NCBI RefSeq assembly: GCF_046736075.1
Contig: NZ_CP177163.1
Coordinates: 3,720,001 to 3,784,000, forward strand
DNA length: 64,000 bases
Direction of reading: 5' to 3'
Source: Stenotrophomonas sp046736075
GTDB taxonomy: Bacteria > Pseudomonadota > Gammaproteobacteria > Xanthomonadales > Xanthomonadaceae
Shown: positions 1 through 8,597 of the stretch, one piece after another
Layout of the letters: each line of letters opens with the position of its first letter
Position numbering within the stretch: position 1 is the first letter of the stretch
Notes under the pieces: model-generated
The model's database searches: none
What the model was told of the DNA's origin: nothing
What the model saw: the letters and a program-made list of their open reading frames with translations, nothing else
Program-made: the position numbers and the translations under genes

Positions 1-1
1 T

Positions 2-1087
2 CTTACCCCACTGGATGAAGTCGGCCACGATCAGGAAGTAGCCGGGGAAGCCCATCTTGATGATGGTGGCGAGCTCGAACTCCAGGCGCTCGACATAATC
101 GGCGCGGGTCTTGCCGTCGGCCAGCGGGTTCTTTTCCAGTCGCGCGTCCAGGCCCTTGCGCGATTCGCTGCAGATCCAGCTGTCCAGCGTTTCGTTGTCG
201 GGCACCGGATAATTGGGCAGGAAGTAGGTGCCCAGGCGCATTTCGATGTTGCAGCGCTGCGCGAGCGCCAGCGTGTTGTCGATCGCGTCGGGGATGTCGG
301 CGAACAGCGCGCACATCTCTTCGGGCGATTTGAGGTACTGCTGGTCGCTGTAGTCGCGCGGGCGCTTGGGGTCGTCGAGCACGCGGCCGGAGGAGATGCA
401 GACGCGCGCTTCGTGCGCGCTGAAATCGTCCGGCTGCAGGAAGCGCACGTCGTTGCTGGCCACCACGGGCAGGCCGCGCTGACCGGCGGCCTGCAGGGCG
501 AACTGGTTGAAGGCTTCTTCGCCGTCGCGACCGGTACGGGTCAGTTCCAGGTGCAGGCCGTCGCCGAACACGCGCTGCCAGTCGGCGAGCTGCTGCTCGG
601 CCAGATCGTGGCGGCCTTCACTGGCAAGGCGCCCGGCCAGGCTCTCGCGGCCGGCCAGGGCGAACAGGTTGTGGCAGCCGGCCTTGAGCCACTCCGGATG
701 CACGGCGACGCCGCCTTCCGGGCGGTGGCCTTCCATCCAGGCGCGGGTCAGCAGGCGCGAGAGGCTGAGATAGCCGTCGCGGTCGCGGCAGAGCAGGGTC
801 ATGCGCCAGGGCGTCATGCCCTCTTCGGCGATCATGATGTCGGCACCGGCGATCGGCTTGATGCCGACGGTTTCGGCCGCTTTGTAGAACTTGACCAGCG
901 CGAACAGGTTGTTCAGGTCGGTCACTGCCAGCGACGGCAGTTTCAGTTCCACCGCGCGGCTGAGCAGGTTGGCCTGCTTGGCTTTCTTCGGGTCGGCCTG
1001 ATCCGGCTTCGCCGGGACACGAATGGTCGAATCCGCCAGCGAAAATTCGGTGTGGACGTGGAGATGTACGAAACGGGAAGTGGACAT
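2..1087 (-). CDS. dnaE: DNA polymerase III alpha subunit, N-terminal part (cut by window edge)
   Basis: This is the catalytic subunit of the replicative DNA polymerase III; only the first 362 codons are inside the window and the frame stays open to the left edge. The start is the ATG at 1085-1087. The PHP domain opens at once with FVHLHVHTEFSLADS (an HxH metal motif near residues 8-10), and the stretch with ALVKFYKAAETVGIKPIAGAD and NDVRFLQPDD is typical of DnaE. It is the last gene in the lpxD-fabZ-lpxA-lpxB-rnhB-dnaE direction but is separated from rnhB by 581 bp of repeat elements, so it probably has its own promoter. Family assignment is certain; completeness downstream cannot be judged. 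Confidence 0.96.
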   Translation of the reverse strand, partial: MSTSRFVHLHVHTEFSLADSTIRVPAKPDQADPKKAKQANLLSRAVELKLPSLAVTDLNNLFALVKFYKAAETVGIKPIAGADIMIAEEGMTPWRMTLLCRDRDGYLSLSRLLTRAWMEGHRPEGGVAVHPEWLKAGCHNLFALAGRESLAGRLASEGRHDLAEQQLADWQRVFGDGLHLELTRTGRDGEEAFNQFALQAAGQRGLPVVASNDVRFLQPDDFSAHEARVCISSGRVLDDPKRPRDYSDQQYLKSPEEMCALFADIPDAIDNTLALAQRCNIEMRLGTYFLPNYPVPDNETLDSWICSESRKGLDARLEKNPLADGKTRADYVERLEFELATIIKMGFPGYFLIVADFIQWGK

Positions 1088-1219
1088 GCCGGGCCAATGT
1101 AATGCCCGGTCAGGGTAGCGGCGCGGGACATGCCGAACAAGGCTTGACAGCTGTCGGGGTTAAGCCCGGACCTGGAGCTGGAGCCACGGCAACGGCCTTG
1201 TTCGGAGGGTGCCCGTGCT

Positions 1220-1332
1220 GGGGCTGCGGTGGGGGCAGGGGCGCGGGACACGCCGTGAACCCATCCCTGGGGGCTCGTTCGCGCCATCCCTGGCGCTCTA
1301 CGGTCCCGCGCCCCTGCCCCCACCGCAGCCCC
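1220..1332 (+). repeat. Structured repeat element, copy A (plus orientation)
   Basis: The outer arms (about 1220-1249 and 1303-1332) are reverse complements over roughly 29 bp. They enclose the junction GGGACACGCCG, a small hairpin with a CATCC loop, GGCTCGTT, and a second hairpin GCGCCATCCCTGGCGC. It closes with GGTCCC. The same layout recurs five more times in the window with different stem sequences. It lies between dnaE and rnhB and faces copy B. Confidence 0.85.
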
Positions 1333-1425
1333 CCGACGGACGACGTGCCCGCAGGGGCGGTCGTACCCCCGCGACAGGCGTCGCTCCGCTATGGGTGTTT
1401 CCCCGGCCACCGGACATCTGTCGAA

Positions 1426-1532
1426 GGGGTGCGGGCGGTGGGTTGGCGGGACCGTACAGCGCCAGGGATGGCGCGAACGAGCCTACATGGATGTACTTGC
1501 GGCGTGTCCCGGCAACCCACCGCCCGCACCCC
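1426..1532 (-). repeat. Structured repeat element, copy B (minus orientation)
   Basis: This is the inverted partner of copy A, 94 bp away. Its outer arms (about 1426-1451 and 1507-1532) pair with each other but are unrelated to those of copy A. Read on the minus strand it has GGGACACGCCGCAAG, the hairpin TACATCCATGTA, GGCTCGTT, then GCGCCATCCCTGGCGC. Together with copy A it fills most of the 581-bp dnaE-rnhB gap; no gene is visible there. Confidence 0.85.
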
Positions 1533-1668
1533 AGCCGTGAAGTCAGAAGGCAGCCTGCACGCGCGGGGAAGCTGCGGCCGGCAACCCGCACCGTCCCGCC
1601 AAACCAGAATGACCACGGGCCATCGGCTGCTCGCCCAGATGCGTGAAGCAGCCGGGCAGAGCCCGGCT

Positions 1669-2319
1669 CTACGCGATGCCTGTGACTACGCATTCCCGCA
1701 CCGGCGCGAAGCTGCGGCGGTGCTGGGGGCAGGGGCCGTGGGTGCGCAGGGCGGCCAGGTGGGCCGGGGTGCCGTAGCCCTTGTGCTGGTCGAAGCCGTA
1801 TTCGGGGTGCTGCTCGTGCAGCGCCAGCATGTAGCGGTCGCGGGTGACCTTGGCCAGGATCGAGGCGGCCATGATCGCGCGGTCAAGGGCGTCGCCGCCG
1901 ACCAGTGCCTGGGCCGGGCAGGGCAGGCCTTTGGGCACCACATTGCCGTCGATGCGGGCGAACTGCGCCACGTGGGCCACGCCCTCGACCGCGCGGCGCA
2001 TGCCGAGCATCGTGGCCTGGTAGATGTTGAGGGCGTCGATCTCGGCCACGTCCACCATCACCACGTGGAAGGCGAGCGCACGTTGCTGGATCCTGTCGAA
2101 CAGCGCGTCGCGGCGCAGCGCGGTCAGCTGCTTGGAGTCGTCCAGGCCGTTCAGGCGTGGGCGGTCCGGGCAGAACACCACGGCAGCCACCGCGACAGGT
2201 CCGGCAAGCGGGCCGCGCCCGGCTTCGTCCACGCCCGCGACGTAACGCGGTGCCACCGTGGCCAGGGCCGCGCCGTCGAATAGCGCCAGCGATGCGGCCG
2301 CGGCATGGCGGCGGCTCAC
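1669..2319 (-). CDS. rnhB: Ribonuclease HII
   Basis: RNase HII cuts the RNA strand of RNA-DNA hybrids and removes single ribonucleotides from DNA. The signature GVDEAGRGPLAGPV carries the catalytic Asp31-Glu32 pair, LDDSKQL follows, and DALDRAIMAASILAKVTRD holds the distal acidic residues. At 216 residues it has family length. I chose the GTG at 2317-2319 because it overlaps the lpxB stop by four bases (GTGA), the usual coupling in this operon. A longer in-frame extension would lie inside lpxB and shows no homology. Confidence 0.95.
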   Translation of the reverse strand: MSRRHAAAASLALFDGAALATVAPRYVAGVDEAGRGPLAGPVAVAAVVFCPDRPRLNGLDDSKQLTALRRDALFDRIQQRALAFHVVMVDVAEIDALNIYQATMLGMRRAVEGVAHVAQFARIDGNVVPKGLPCPAQALVGGDALDRAIMAASILAKVTRDRYMLALHEQHPEYGFDQHKGYGTPAHLAALRTHGPCPQHRRSFAPVRECVVTGIA

Positions 2320-3602
2320 GCCGCGTCGCCCGTGCGTGGCTGGCGCAGCAGCAGTTCGGCCACGGCGTCGGCGGCACGCGCCGAGGCGTCGCGGCGCAGC
2401 TGCAGGTGCAGCTGCGCGTAGGTGCCCTGCAGATCGGCGATGCGTTGCGGGTGATCGAACCACTGCAGGATGGCGGCTGCCAGCTTGTCCGGCACGCAGT
2501 CGTGCTGGATCAGCTCCGGCGCCAGGTCCTTGCCGGCCAGGATGTTGGGCAGCGCGAAGCGGTCGACCTTGATCAGGCCCAGCGCCTTGACGATGCGGTA
2601 GGTCAGCTCGGCCACGCGGTAGCCGACCACCATCGGGCGCTTGACCAGCATGGTTTCCAGGGTCGCCGTGCCCGACGCCAGCACCACCACGTCGGCGGCG
2701 ATCATCGCGTCACGGGCCTGGCCATCGAGCAGGTGCGAATGCGCCACCGGCAGCGCCGAGCGCGACAACTGTTCCTGGATCAGGCGGCGGCAGGCCGGAT
2801 TGGCGGCCGGGACCACCACATGCAGCCCCGGAATGCGCTCGGAGACCTGCCAGGCGGCTTCGAAGAAGGCTTCGCCGAGTTTGCCGATCTCGCCCAGGCG
2901 GCTGCCCGGCAGCACCGCCAGCACCTTGGCGTTGGCCGGCAGGCCCAGCGCCATGCGGGCCGCGTCGCGGTCGCTGTGCAGCGGAATGTCGTCGGCCATC
3001 GGATGCCCGACGAAGCGCGCATCGATGCCGTGCCGCGCGTAGATCGGCGGCTCCATCGGGAACAGGCACAGCACCAGGTCGGCGCTGGCGCCGATCTTCT
3101 CCGCCCGCTTCTCGCGCCAGGCCCAGACCGACGGGCTCACGTAGTGCACCGTGGTGATGCCGCGTTCCTTCAGCCAGCGCTCCACGCCCAGGTTGAAGTC
3201 CGGTGCGTCGATGCCGATGAACACATCCGGCTGCCATTCCAGCGCACGCGTGCGGAACTCGCCGCGCAGCTTCAGCAGGCGCGGCAGGTGGCGCAGGATC
3301 TCGGTCAGCCCCATCACCGCCAGCTCGCTGGCATCGAACCAGGTCTGGCAGCCGGCGCTGCGCATCGCATCGCCGCCGATACCGGCGAACTCGGCGTTCG
3401 GGAAGCGCTGGCGCAGCTCGCGGATCAGGCCGGCACCGAGCAGGTCGCCCGACGCTTCGCCGGCGACCAGTGCAATGCGCACCGGGCGGTCGGAGGTGCG
3501 CGCCGGCGCCAGGCCGGTGTTTTCCTGGGCATCCACGACCGCCGCGAGGTCGATGATCTCGGCGGTCGTGCCGCTGGGGAGGTGCCCGCCCGCCGCCATC
3601 AT
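2316..3602 (-). CDS. lpxB: Lipid-A-disaccharide synthase
   Basis: LpxB joins UDP-2,3-diacylglucosamine to lipid X to make the lipid A disaccharide at the inner membrane face. It contains the glycosyltransferase family 19 opening ALVAGEASGDLLGAGLIREL, GIDAPDFNLGVE, YVSPSVWAWR and VLPGSRLGEI. It has 428 residues, longer than the roughly 380 of E. coli, because about 40 poorly conserved residues precede the core. The start ATG overlaps the lpxA stop by four bases. It is followed by rnhB, again with a four-base overlap. Confidence 0.96.
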   Translation of the reverse strand: MMAAGGHLPSGTTAEIIDLAAVVDAQENTGLAPARTSDRPVRIALVAGEASGDLLGAGLIRELRQRFPNAEFAGIGGDAMRSAGCQTWFDASELAVMGLTEILRHLPRLLKLRGEFRTRALEWQPDVFIGIDAPDFNLGVERWLKERGITTVHYVSPSVWAWREKRAEKIGASADLVLCLFPMEPPIYARHGIDARFVGHPMADDIPLHSDRDAARMALGLPANAKVLAVLPGSRLGEIGKLGEAFFEAAWQVSERIPGLHVVVPAANPACRRLIQEQLSRSALPVAHSHLLDGQARDAMIAADVVVLASGTATLETMLVKRPMVVGYRVAELTYRIVKALGLIKVDRFALPNILAGKDLAPELIQHDCVPDKLAAAILQWFDHPQRIADLQGTYAQLHLQLRRDASARAADAVAELLLRQPRTGDAA

Positions 3603-4390
3603 CGCAGCAGCGGCCTCTCGGCGTGCTCGATGAAGTCCAGCAGGTCCTTCACGTCCGCACTGTGCTGCGCCTGTTCGGCGAGCTGTACCTTCGCTTCGGC
3701 CAGCGGCAGGCCGGCCACATACAGCGTGCGGTAGGCGCGCTTGATGCTGGCGATGCGCTCGGCGTCGAAGCCGCGGCGCTTCAGGCCTTCGCTGTTGATG
3801 CCGCGCGGGCGGCCCAGCGTATCGCTGCCGACCAGCGTGAACGGCGGCACGTCGCCATTGGTCAGCGCGCCCATGCCGAGGAAGGCATGTGCGCCGATCC
3901 GGCAGAACTGATGCGCGCCGGCGAAGCCGCTGATGATCACGTAGTCACCCACGGTGACGTGGCCGGCCAGCGTGGTGTTGTTGGAGAACACGCAGTGGTT
4001 GCCGACATGGCAGTCGTGCGCCACGTGCGTGTAGGCCAGCATCCAGTTGTCGTTGCCGACGGTGGTGACGCCGCCGCCGCCTTCGGTGCCGCGGTTGATG
4101 GTGACGAACTCGCGGATGACGTTGTCATCGCCGATCACCAGTTCGGCGCGCTCGCCCTTGTACTTCTTGTCCTGCGGCTCGCCACCGATCGCGGCGTGGC
4201 CGATGAACCGGTTGTTGCGGCCGATCCGGGTCGGACCGTGGATGGAGCAATGCGGACCGACCTCGGTGCCTGCGCCGATCTCGACGTCGGCACCGATCAG
4301 GCTGAACGCGCCGACGCGCACATCGGGCGCCAGTCGCGCCGTCGGGTCGATCACCGCGGTGGGATGGATCAGGGGGGCGTTGTCGCTCAT
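3599..4390 (-). CDS. lpxA: UDP-N-acetylglucosamine acyltransferase
   Basis: LpxA catalyses the first step of lipid A synthesis, transferring a 3-hydroxyacyl chain from ACP to UDP-GlcNAc. The 263-residue protein starts MSDNAPLIHPTAVIDP and consists of left-handed beta-helix hexapeptide repeats. The general base falls at His125 in AYTHVAHDCHVG, the same number as in E. coli. The ATG at 4390 follows fabZ by 19 bp; upstream in-frame ATGs lie inside fabZ and were not used. Confidence 0.97.
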   Translation of the reverse strand: MSDNAPLIHPTAVIDPTARLAPDVRVGAFSLIGADVEIGAGTEVGPHCSIHGPTRIGRNNRFIGHAAIGGEPQDKKYKGERAELVIGDDNVIREFVTINRGTEGGGGVTTVGNDNWMLAYTHVAHDCHVGNHCVFSNNTTLAGHVTVGDYVIISGFAGAHQFCRIGAHAFLGMGALTNGDVPPFTLVGSDTLGRPRGINSEGLKRRGFDAERIASIKRAYRTLYVAGLPLAEAKVQLAEQAQHSADVKDLLDFIEHAERPLLR

Positions 4391-4409
4391 CGCAGGTCTC
4401 CTGCCAGGC

Positions 4410-4865
4410 TCATTCGCGGGTGCCGGCGCACAGCACTTCGGCGCAGGCCACGATCTCGCCGTCGACCTTGGCCACACAGTCATACACCGCCATGTTGCGG
4501 ATCACGCGCTTGATCTCCACGTGCATTTCCAGCACGTCACCGGGCACGACCTGCTTGCTGAAACGGGCCTTGTCCACCTTGACCATGTAGAACAGCTTGG
4601 ACTGCGCATCGCGGCCCAGGGTGAGCTGGGTGAGCACGCCGCCGGCCTGGGCCATGGCTTCGATGATCAGCACGCCGGGCATGATCGGCTGGCCGGGGAA
4701 GTGGCCCTGGAAGAACGGTTCGTTGATGCTGACGTTCTTGGTGGCGACGATGGTGCGCTTGTCGTAGTCGATCGAAACGACCTTGTCGACCAGGAGGAAC
4801 GGGTAACGGTGCGGGATCAACGCCTGGATTTCGGTGATGTCCGGCAGCTTCTGTTCGTGGCTCAT
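4410..4865 (-). CDS. fabZ: 3-hydroxyacyl-[acyl-carrier-protein] dehydratase
   Basis: FabZ dehydrates 3-hydroxyacyl-ACP during fatty acid elongation and competes with LpxA for 3-hydroxyacyl-ACP, which fits its place in this operon. The 151-residue hot-dog protein has PFFQGHFPGQPIMPGVLIIEA, with the catalytic pair His55 and Glu69. Its start ATG at 4865 overlaps the lpxD stop by four bases. Confidence 0.97.
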   Translation of the reverse strand: MSHEQKLPDITEIQALIPHRYPFLLVDKVVSIDYDKRTIVATKNVSINEPFFQGHFPGQPIMPGVLIIEAMAQAGGVLTQLTLGRDAQSKLFYMVKVDKARFSKQVVPGDVLEMHVEIKRVIRNMAVYDCVAKVDGEIVACAEVLCAGTRE

Positions 4866-5884
4866 TCCTTCTCCTTGCTCACAGACAGGATGCGACGGGC
4901 CAGGGCATCAAGCTGCTTGAAGCGCGCGGCGTTTTTGCGCCACGTGCGGTTGTCGGTCAATGGGGTGCCGGACGAGTACTCGCCCGGCTCATGGATGGAG
5001 TTGCGCACCACCGATTTGCCGGTGATGACCACTTTGTCGCAGATCTCGAGATGGCCGACGACGCCGACGGCGCCACCCAGCAGGCAGTAGCGGCCGATCT
5101 TGGCGCTGCCGGCGATGCCGGTGCAGCCGGCGATGGCCGAGTGCGCGCCGATCTGCACGTTGTGCGCGATCTGCACCAGGTTGTCCAGGCGAACGTCGTT
5201 GTCGAGCACGGTGTCTTCGAGCGCGCCGCGGTCCACGCAGGTGTTGGCGCCGATCTCGCAGTCGTCGCCGATGCGCACGCCGCCGAGCTGCGGCACCTTG
5301 ATCCAGTGGCCGGCATCCATCGCCAGGCCGAAGCCGTCGGCGCCGAGCACGGCGCCGGGATGGATGCGCACGCGCTTGCCGAGCTTGACCCGGGTCACCA
5401 GGGTCACCCGCGCGATCAGTTCGCAGCCGGTATCCAGGGTGCAGTCCTCGCCGATGATGCTGCCCGCACCAACGATGCAGTTCTCGCCGACGACGCTGCG
5501 CGCGCCGATGGTGACGAACGGGCCGATGTGGGCGCTGGCGGCCACCTGCGCGTCCGGATCGATGATCGCGCTGGGGTGGATGCCCGGCGGCCGGGTCGGC
5601 GCGATGTCGAACAGCGCGGCGATCTTGGCAAAGGTGGTGTACGGGTCCTTGGCGACCAGCGCGGTGCCGGGCGCCGCGTCGGCATCCTCGGCGCGCAGCA
5701 CCACGATACCGGCCTGGCTGTCGGCGAGCTGGGCGCGATAGCGGGGATTGGCAAGGAAGGTCAGCTGGCCGGAGCCGGCATGGGCAAGGGTGGCCACGCC
5801 ACGGATGGCGGTGCCGCCATCGCCGTGGACCTGCAGGCCAAACTGCTCGGCGAGTTGCTGGGCGGTATAGGTAGGTGTGTTCAC
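4862..5884 (-). CDS. lpxD: UDP-3-O-acylglucosamine N-acyltransferase
   Basis: LpxD adds the N-linked 3-hydroxyacyl chain in the third step of lipid A synthesis. The 340-residue protein has a uridine-binding N-terminal domain (to about residue 100) followed by hexapeptide-repeat beta-helix coils. The catalytic histidine is His241 in NLVQIAHNVQIGAHS. It begins the lpxD-fabZ-lpxA-lpxB-rnhB run. A hairpin terminator for bamA lies between bamA and lpxD, so this operon probably has a promoter of its own in the 217-bp gap. Confidence 0.97.
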   Translation of the reverse strand: MNTPTYTAQQLAEQFGLQVHGDGGTAIRGVATLAHAGSGQLTFLANPRYRAQLADSQAGIVVLRAEDADAAPGTALVAKDPYTTFAKIAALFDIAPTRPPGIHPSAIIDPDAQVAASAHIGPFVTIGARSVVGENCIVGAGSIIGEDCTLDTGCELIARVTLVTRVKLGKRVRIHPGAVLGADGFGLAMDAGHWIKVPQLGGVRIGDDCEIGANTCVDRGALEDTVLDNDVRLDNLVQIAHNVQIGAHSAIAGCTGIAGSAKIGRYCLLGGAVGVVGHLEICDKVVITGKSVVRNSIHEPGEYSSGTPLTDNRTWRKNAARFKQLDALARRILSVSKEKE

Positions 5885-6027
5885 GCGGCGAGTTTACCGT
5901 GTGGCGTGACTTCGGTCATGTTCGGGGTGGCCCGGTGGCCGTTCCGGGGACGGTGGCAGCCGCCACGTAGCGCCGGGCGCTGCCCGGCTGCTGTTGGCTC
6001 CAGGTGGACAGTCGGCGGCCTCTGGCG

Positions 6028-6060
6028 GCACAAAACGAAACGCCGGGCAATGCCCGGCGT
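6028..6060 (-). terminator. Intrinsic terminator after bamA
   Basis: Read on the minus strand, the stem CGCCGGGCA/TGCCCGGCG (6041-6059) is followed by a T-rich run TTTCGTTTTG. It lies 42 bp after the bamA stop. It is the best argument that bamA and lpxD are in separate transcription units here. Confidence 0.75.
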
Positions 6061-6101
6061 CTCGTCATGCCTCCGGTGGGGAGGCAAGTTGCCTTCGTCG
6101 G

Positions 6102-8525
6102 TCAGAACTGACCGCCGAAGGTGAACTGCAGCCGTTCGATCTCGTCGCCGTCTTCCTTCTTGAGCGGGAAGGCGTAGCTGATCGAGATCGGGCCGACCGG
6201 TGCGCGCCACAGCAGCGCCACGCCGGTGGACACGCGCAGTTCGTTGGCCTTGAAGTTGTCCACCCCGGTGTACACGTTGCCGAAGTCCAGGAACGCCGAG
6301 ATGCGCGCGGACGGGCTGTCGAACAGACGCGGGAAGTAGGCTTCGATCGAGCCGACGGTCTTCAGCGAACCACCCAGCGGCTGGCCATTGGTGTAGCCGT
6401 TGATGGGTTCCGAACGCGGGCCCAGCGTGTTGTCTTCGAAGCCGCGCACCGAGTTGGTGCCGCCGGCGTAGAAGTTCTCGTAGAACGGCAGGCCCGTGGC
6501 GGTCACGGTCTTGATGTAGTCGGCCGAGGACGGCGAGCAGTCCGTGGTCTGGACCGGGTTCGGGTTGTCGTTGGTCGCCGGCGTGTAGCAGATGTTGCGG
6601 GTGACGTCCTTGCCGTAGCTGTCGCCGTAGCCGATTTCCGCACGGGTGTTGATCACCAGCGACGGCATGATCGGCCAGTACTTGGAGAACTGGTAGTTCA
6701 GCTTGTAGTACTCGACGGTGGAACCCGGCAGCGTGGTTTCCAGGCCGATGCGCTGGTAGGTACCGCGGGTCGGCATGAAGTAGTCGTTACGGGTGTCGCG
6801 CGCCCAGCCCAGTTCCGAACGCCACGAGTGGAACGTGCGCTGGCCGACCGCATTGATGTAGTCGATGATCGCCTGCGGCGTTGCATTCTGGTACGTGGTG
6901 ATCTGGTTGCTGTCGATGCCGAACATCAGCGAGACGGTGTCGTTCTCGGTGATCGGCACGCCGAAGATCATCTGCGCCGCACCGTTGGTGCTGTTGTACT
7001 GCGCGGTGTTGAAGTCGGAGTAGTCCAGCTCGCGCCACGACAGGTTGTAGCCCAGCGAGACGCCGTCATCGGTGAAGTACGGGTTGGTGTAGGAGAAGCC
7101 GTAGCGCTGCAGGTAGCTGCTGCGCGAGGCTTCGACCGACACGCGGTTGCCGCCGCCGAGGAAGTTGTTCTGCGACAGCTGCACCGAGGTGGTCATGCCG
7201 TAGGACTGGGAATAGCCCAGGCCGAACACGAAGCTGCCCGAGGTGGTTTCCTTGACGTTGTAGACCACGTCGACCTGGTCGTTGCTGCCGGTGACCTGCG
7301 GGGTTTCCACGTCCACCGCCTCGAAGTAGCCCAGGCGCTGCAGGCGGATCTTGGAGCGGTCGATGGCGGCCTGCGAGTACCAGCTGTTCTCGAACTGGCG
7401 CATTTCACGACGCAGCACTTCGTCGGAGGTGCGGGTGTTGCCCTTGAAGGTGATGCGACGCACCTGCACGCGCGGGCCCGGCACGACCTGCATGTTGATC
7501 GCCACGGTACGGTCGGCGCGGTTGCTGGTCGGGATCGGGTTGACCTTGGCGAAGGCGTAGCCGATGTTGGACAGCGAGTTGGTGATGGCGTCCGAGCTGA
7601 ATTCCAGCAGCGCACGCGAGAACGTGTCGCCGGACTTCTGGATCACCATGCGCTCGACATCTTCCTGCGGGAGGATGGTGTCGCCGGTGACCTTGATGTC
7701 GGAAATCTTGTACTGCTCACCCTCGGTCACGCCGGCGGTGATGAACATGTCGCGCTTGTCGGGGCTGATCGACACCTGGGTGGAGTCGACGCTGAAGTCC
7801 ACGTAGCCGCGGTCCAGGTACCAGGAGTTGAGCTTTTCCAGGTCGCCGGACAGTTTTTCCTTGGAGTACTGGTCATCGCGGCGGTACCACGAGGCCCAGT
7901 TGTGCTCCTTGGATTCCCAGGTTTCCAGGATGTCCTCGGAGGCGAACTTCTCGGTGCCCACCAGGTTGACGTGCTGGATCTTGGCGGCCTTGCCTTCCTT
8001 GATCGCGATGGTGATGTCCACGCGATTGCGGTCCAGCGGGCTCACGGTCGGGGTGATGTCGACGTTGTATTTGCCGCGGTCGTTGTACTGGCGGCGCAGT
8101 TCCTGGGTCACGCGGTCCAGGCTCAGGCGATCGAAGGTACCGCCCTCGGTCAGGCCGATGTCGCTCAGGCCCTTGAGCAGCTGGTCGCTCTTGATGTCCT
8201 TGTTGCCGGTGACGGTCAGCTTGTTGATCGCCGGGCGCTCACGCACGGTCACCACCATGATGTTGCCCTGGCGGTCGATCTGCACGTCTTCGAAGAAACC
8301 GGTCTTGTACAGGGCGCGGATGGTCTCGCCGACCTTGTTGTCGGTCAGGGTGTCGCCACGCTCCACCGGGAGGTAGGTGAACACGGTACCGGAGGTGATG
8401 CGCTGCAGACCATCGACACGGATGTCGCTGACGGTGAAGGGCTCGGCTGCCTGCGCCAGGGCGGGCACGCCGAAACCGGCGGCGAGTGCGAGGGCAAGCA
8501 GGCGGCGATTGGGGAGTCGCGTCAT
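6102..8525 (-). CDS. bamA: Outer membrane protein assembly factor BamA
   Basis: BamA is the Omp85 core of the beta-barrel assembly machine in the outer membrane. The 807-residue precursor starts MTRLPNRRLLALALAAGFG, a clear signal peptide ending at AQA. Five POTRA domains follow (to about residue 425), then a 16-strand barrel with the loop-6 sequence NSVRGFEDNTLGPRS. It ends in FTFGGQF, the expected terminal beta-signal. I chose the ATG at 8525; the in-frame ATG ten codons upstream would spoil the signal peptide. It follows rseP by 72 bp. Confidence 0.97.
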   Translation of the reverse strand: MTRLPNRRLLALALAAGFGVPALAQAAEPFTVSDIRVDGLQRITSGTVFTYLPVERGDTLTDNKVGETIRALYKTGFFEDVQIDRQGNIMVVTVRERPAINKLTVTGNKDIKSDQLLKGLSDIGLTEGGTFDRLSLDRVTQELRRQYNDRGKYNVDITPTVSPLDRNRVDITIAIKEGKAAKIQHVNLVGTEKFASEDILETWESKEHNWASWYRRDDQYSKEKLSGDLEKLNSWYLDRGYVDFSVDSTQVSISPDKRDMFITAGVTEGEQYKISDIKVTGDTILPQEDVERMVIQKSGDTFSRALLEFSSDAITNSLSNIGYAFAKVNPIPTSNRADRTVAINMQVVPGPRVQVRRITFKGNTRTSDEVLRREMRQFENSWYSQAAIDRSKIRLQRLGYFEAVDVETPQVTGSNDQVDVVYNVKETTSGSFVFGLGYSQSYGMTTSVQLSQNNFLGGGNRVSVEASRSSYLQRYGFSYTNPYFTDDGVSLGYNLSWRELDYSDFNTAQYNSTNGAAQMIFGVPITENDTVSLMFGIDSNQITTYQNATPQAIIDYINAVGQRTFHSWRSELGWARDTRNDYFMPTRGTYQRIGLETTLPGSTVEYYKLNYQFSKYWPIMPSLVINTRAEIGYGDSYGKDVTRNICYTPATNDNPNPVQTTDCSPSSADYIKTVTATGLPFYENFYAGGTNSVRGFEDNTLGPRSEPINGYTNGQPLGGSLKTVGSIEAYFPRLFDSPSARISAFLDFGNVYTGVDNFKANELRVSTGVALLWRAPVGPISISYAFPLKKEDGDEIERLQFTFGGQF

Positions 8526-8597
8526 GTCACGTCCGGTTGGAGTCGATTTCAACATTGCGGGATGCCGGCGTGTAAGACGACGACAAAAGAAAAAAGT

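Noticed and set aside
1102..2283. Plus-strand open frames across the dnaE-rnhB gap
   Set aside because: They run through the structured repeats and the antisense strand of rnhB, with no family similarity.
5881..6210. A minus-strand frame in the bamA-lpxD gap as a short skp
   Set aside because: It lacks a signal peptide and the Lys/Glu-rich helices of Skp, and it overlaps the bamA C-terminus in another frame.
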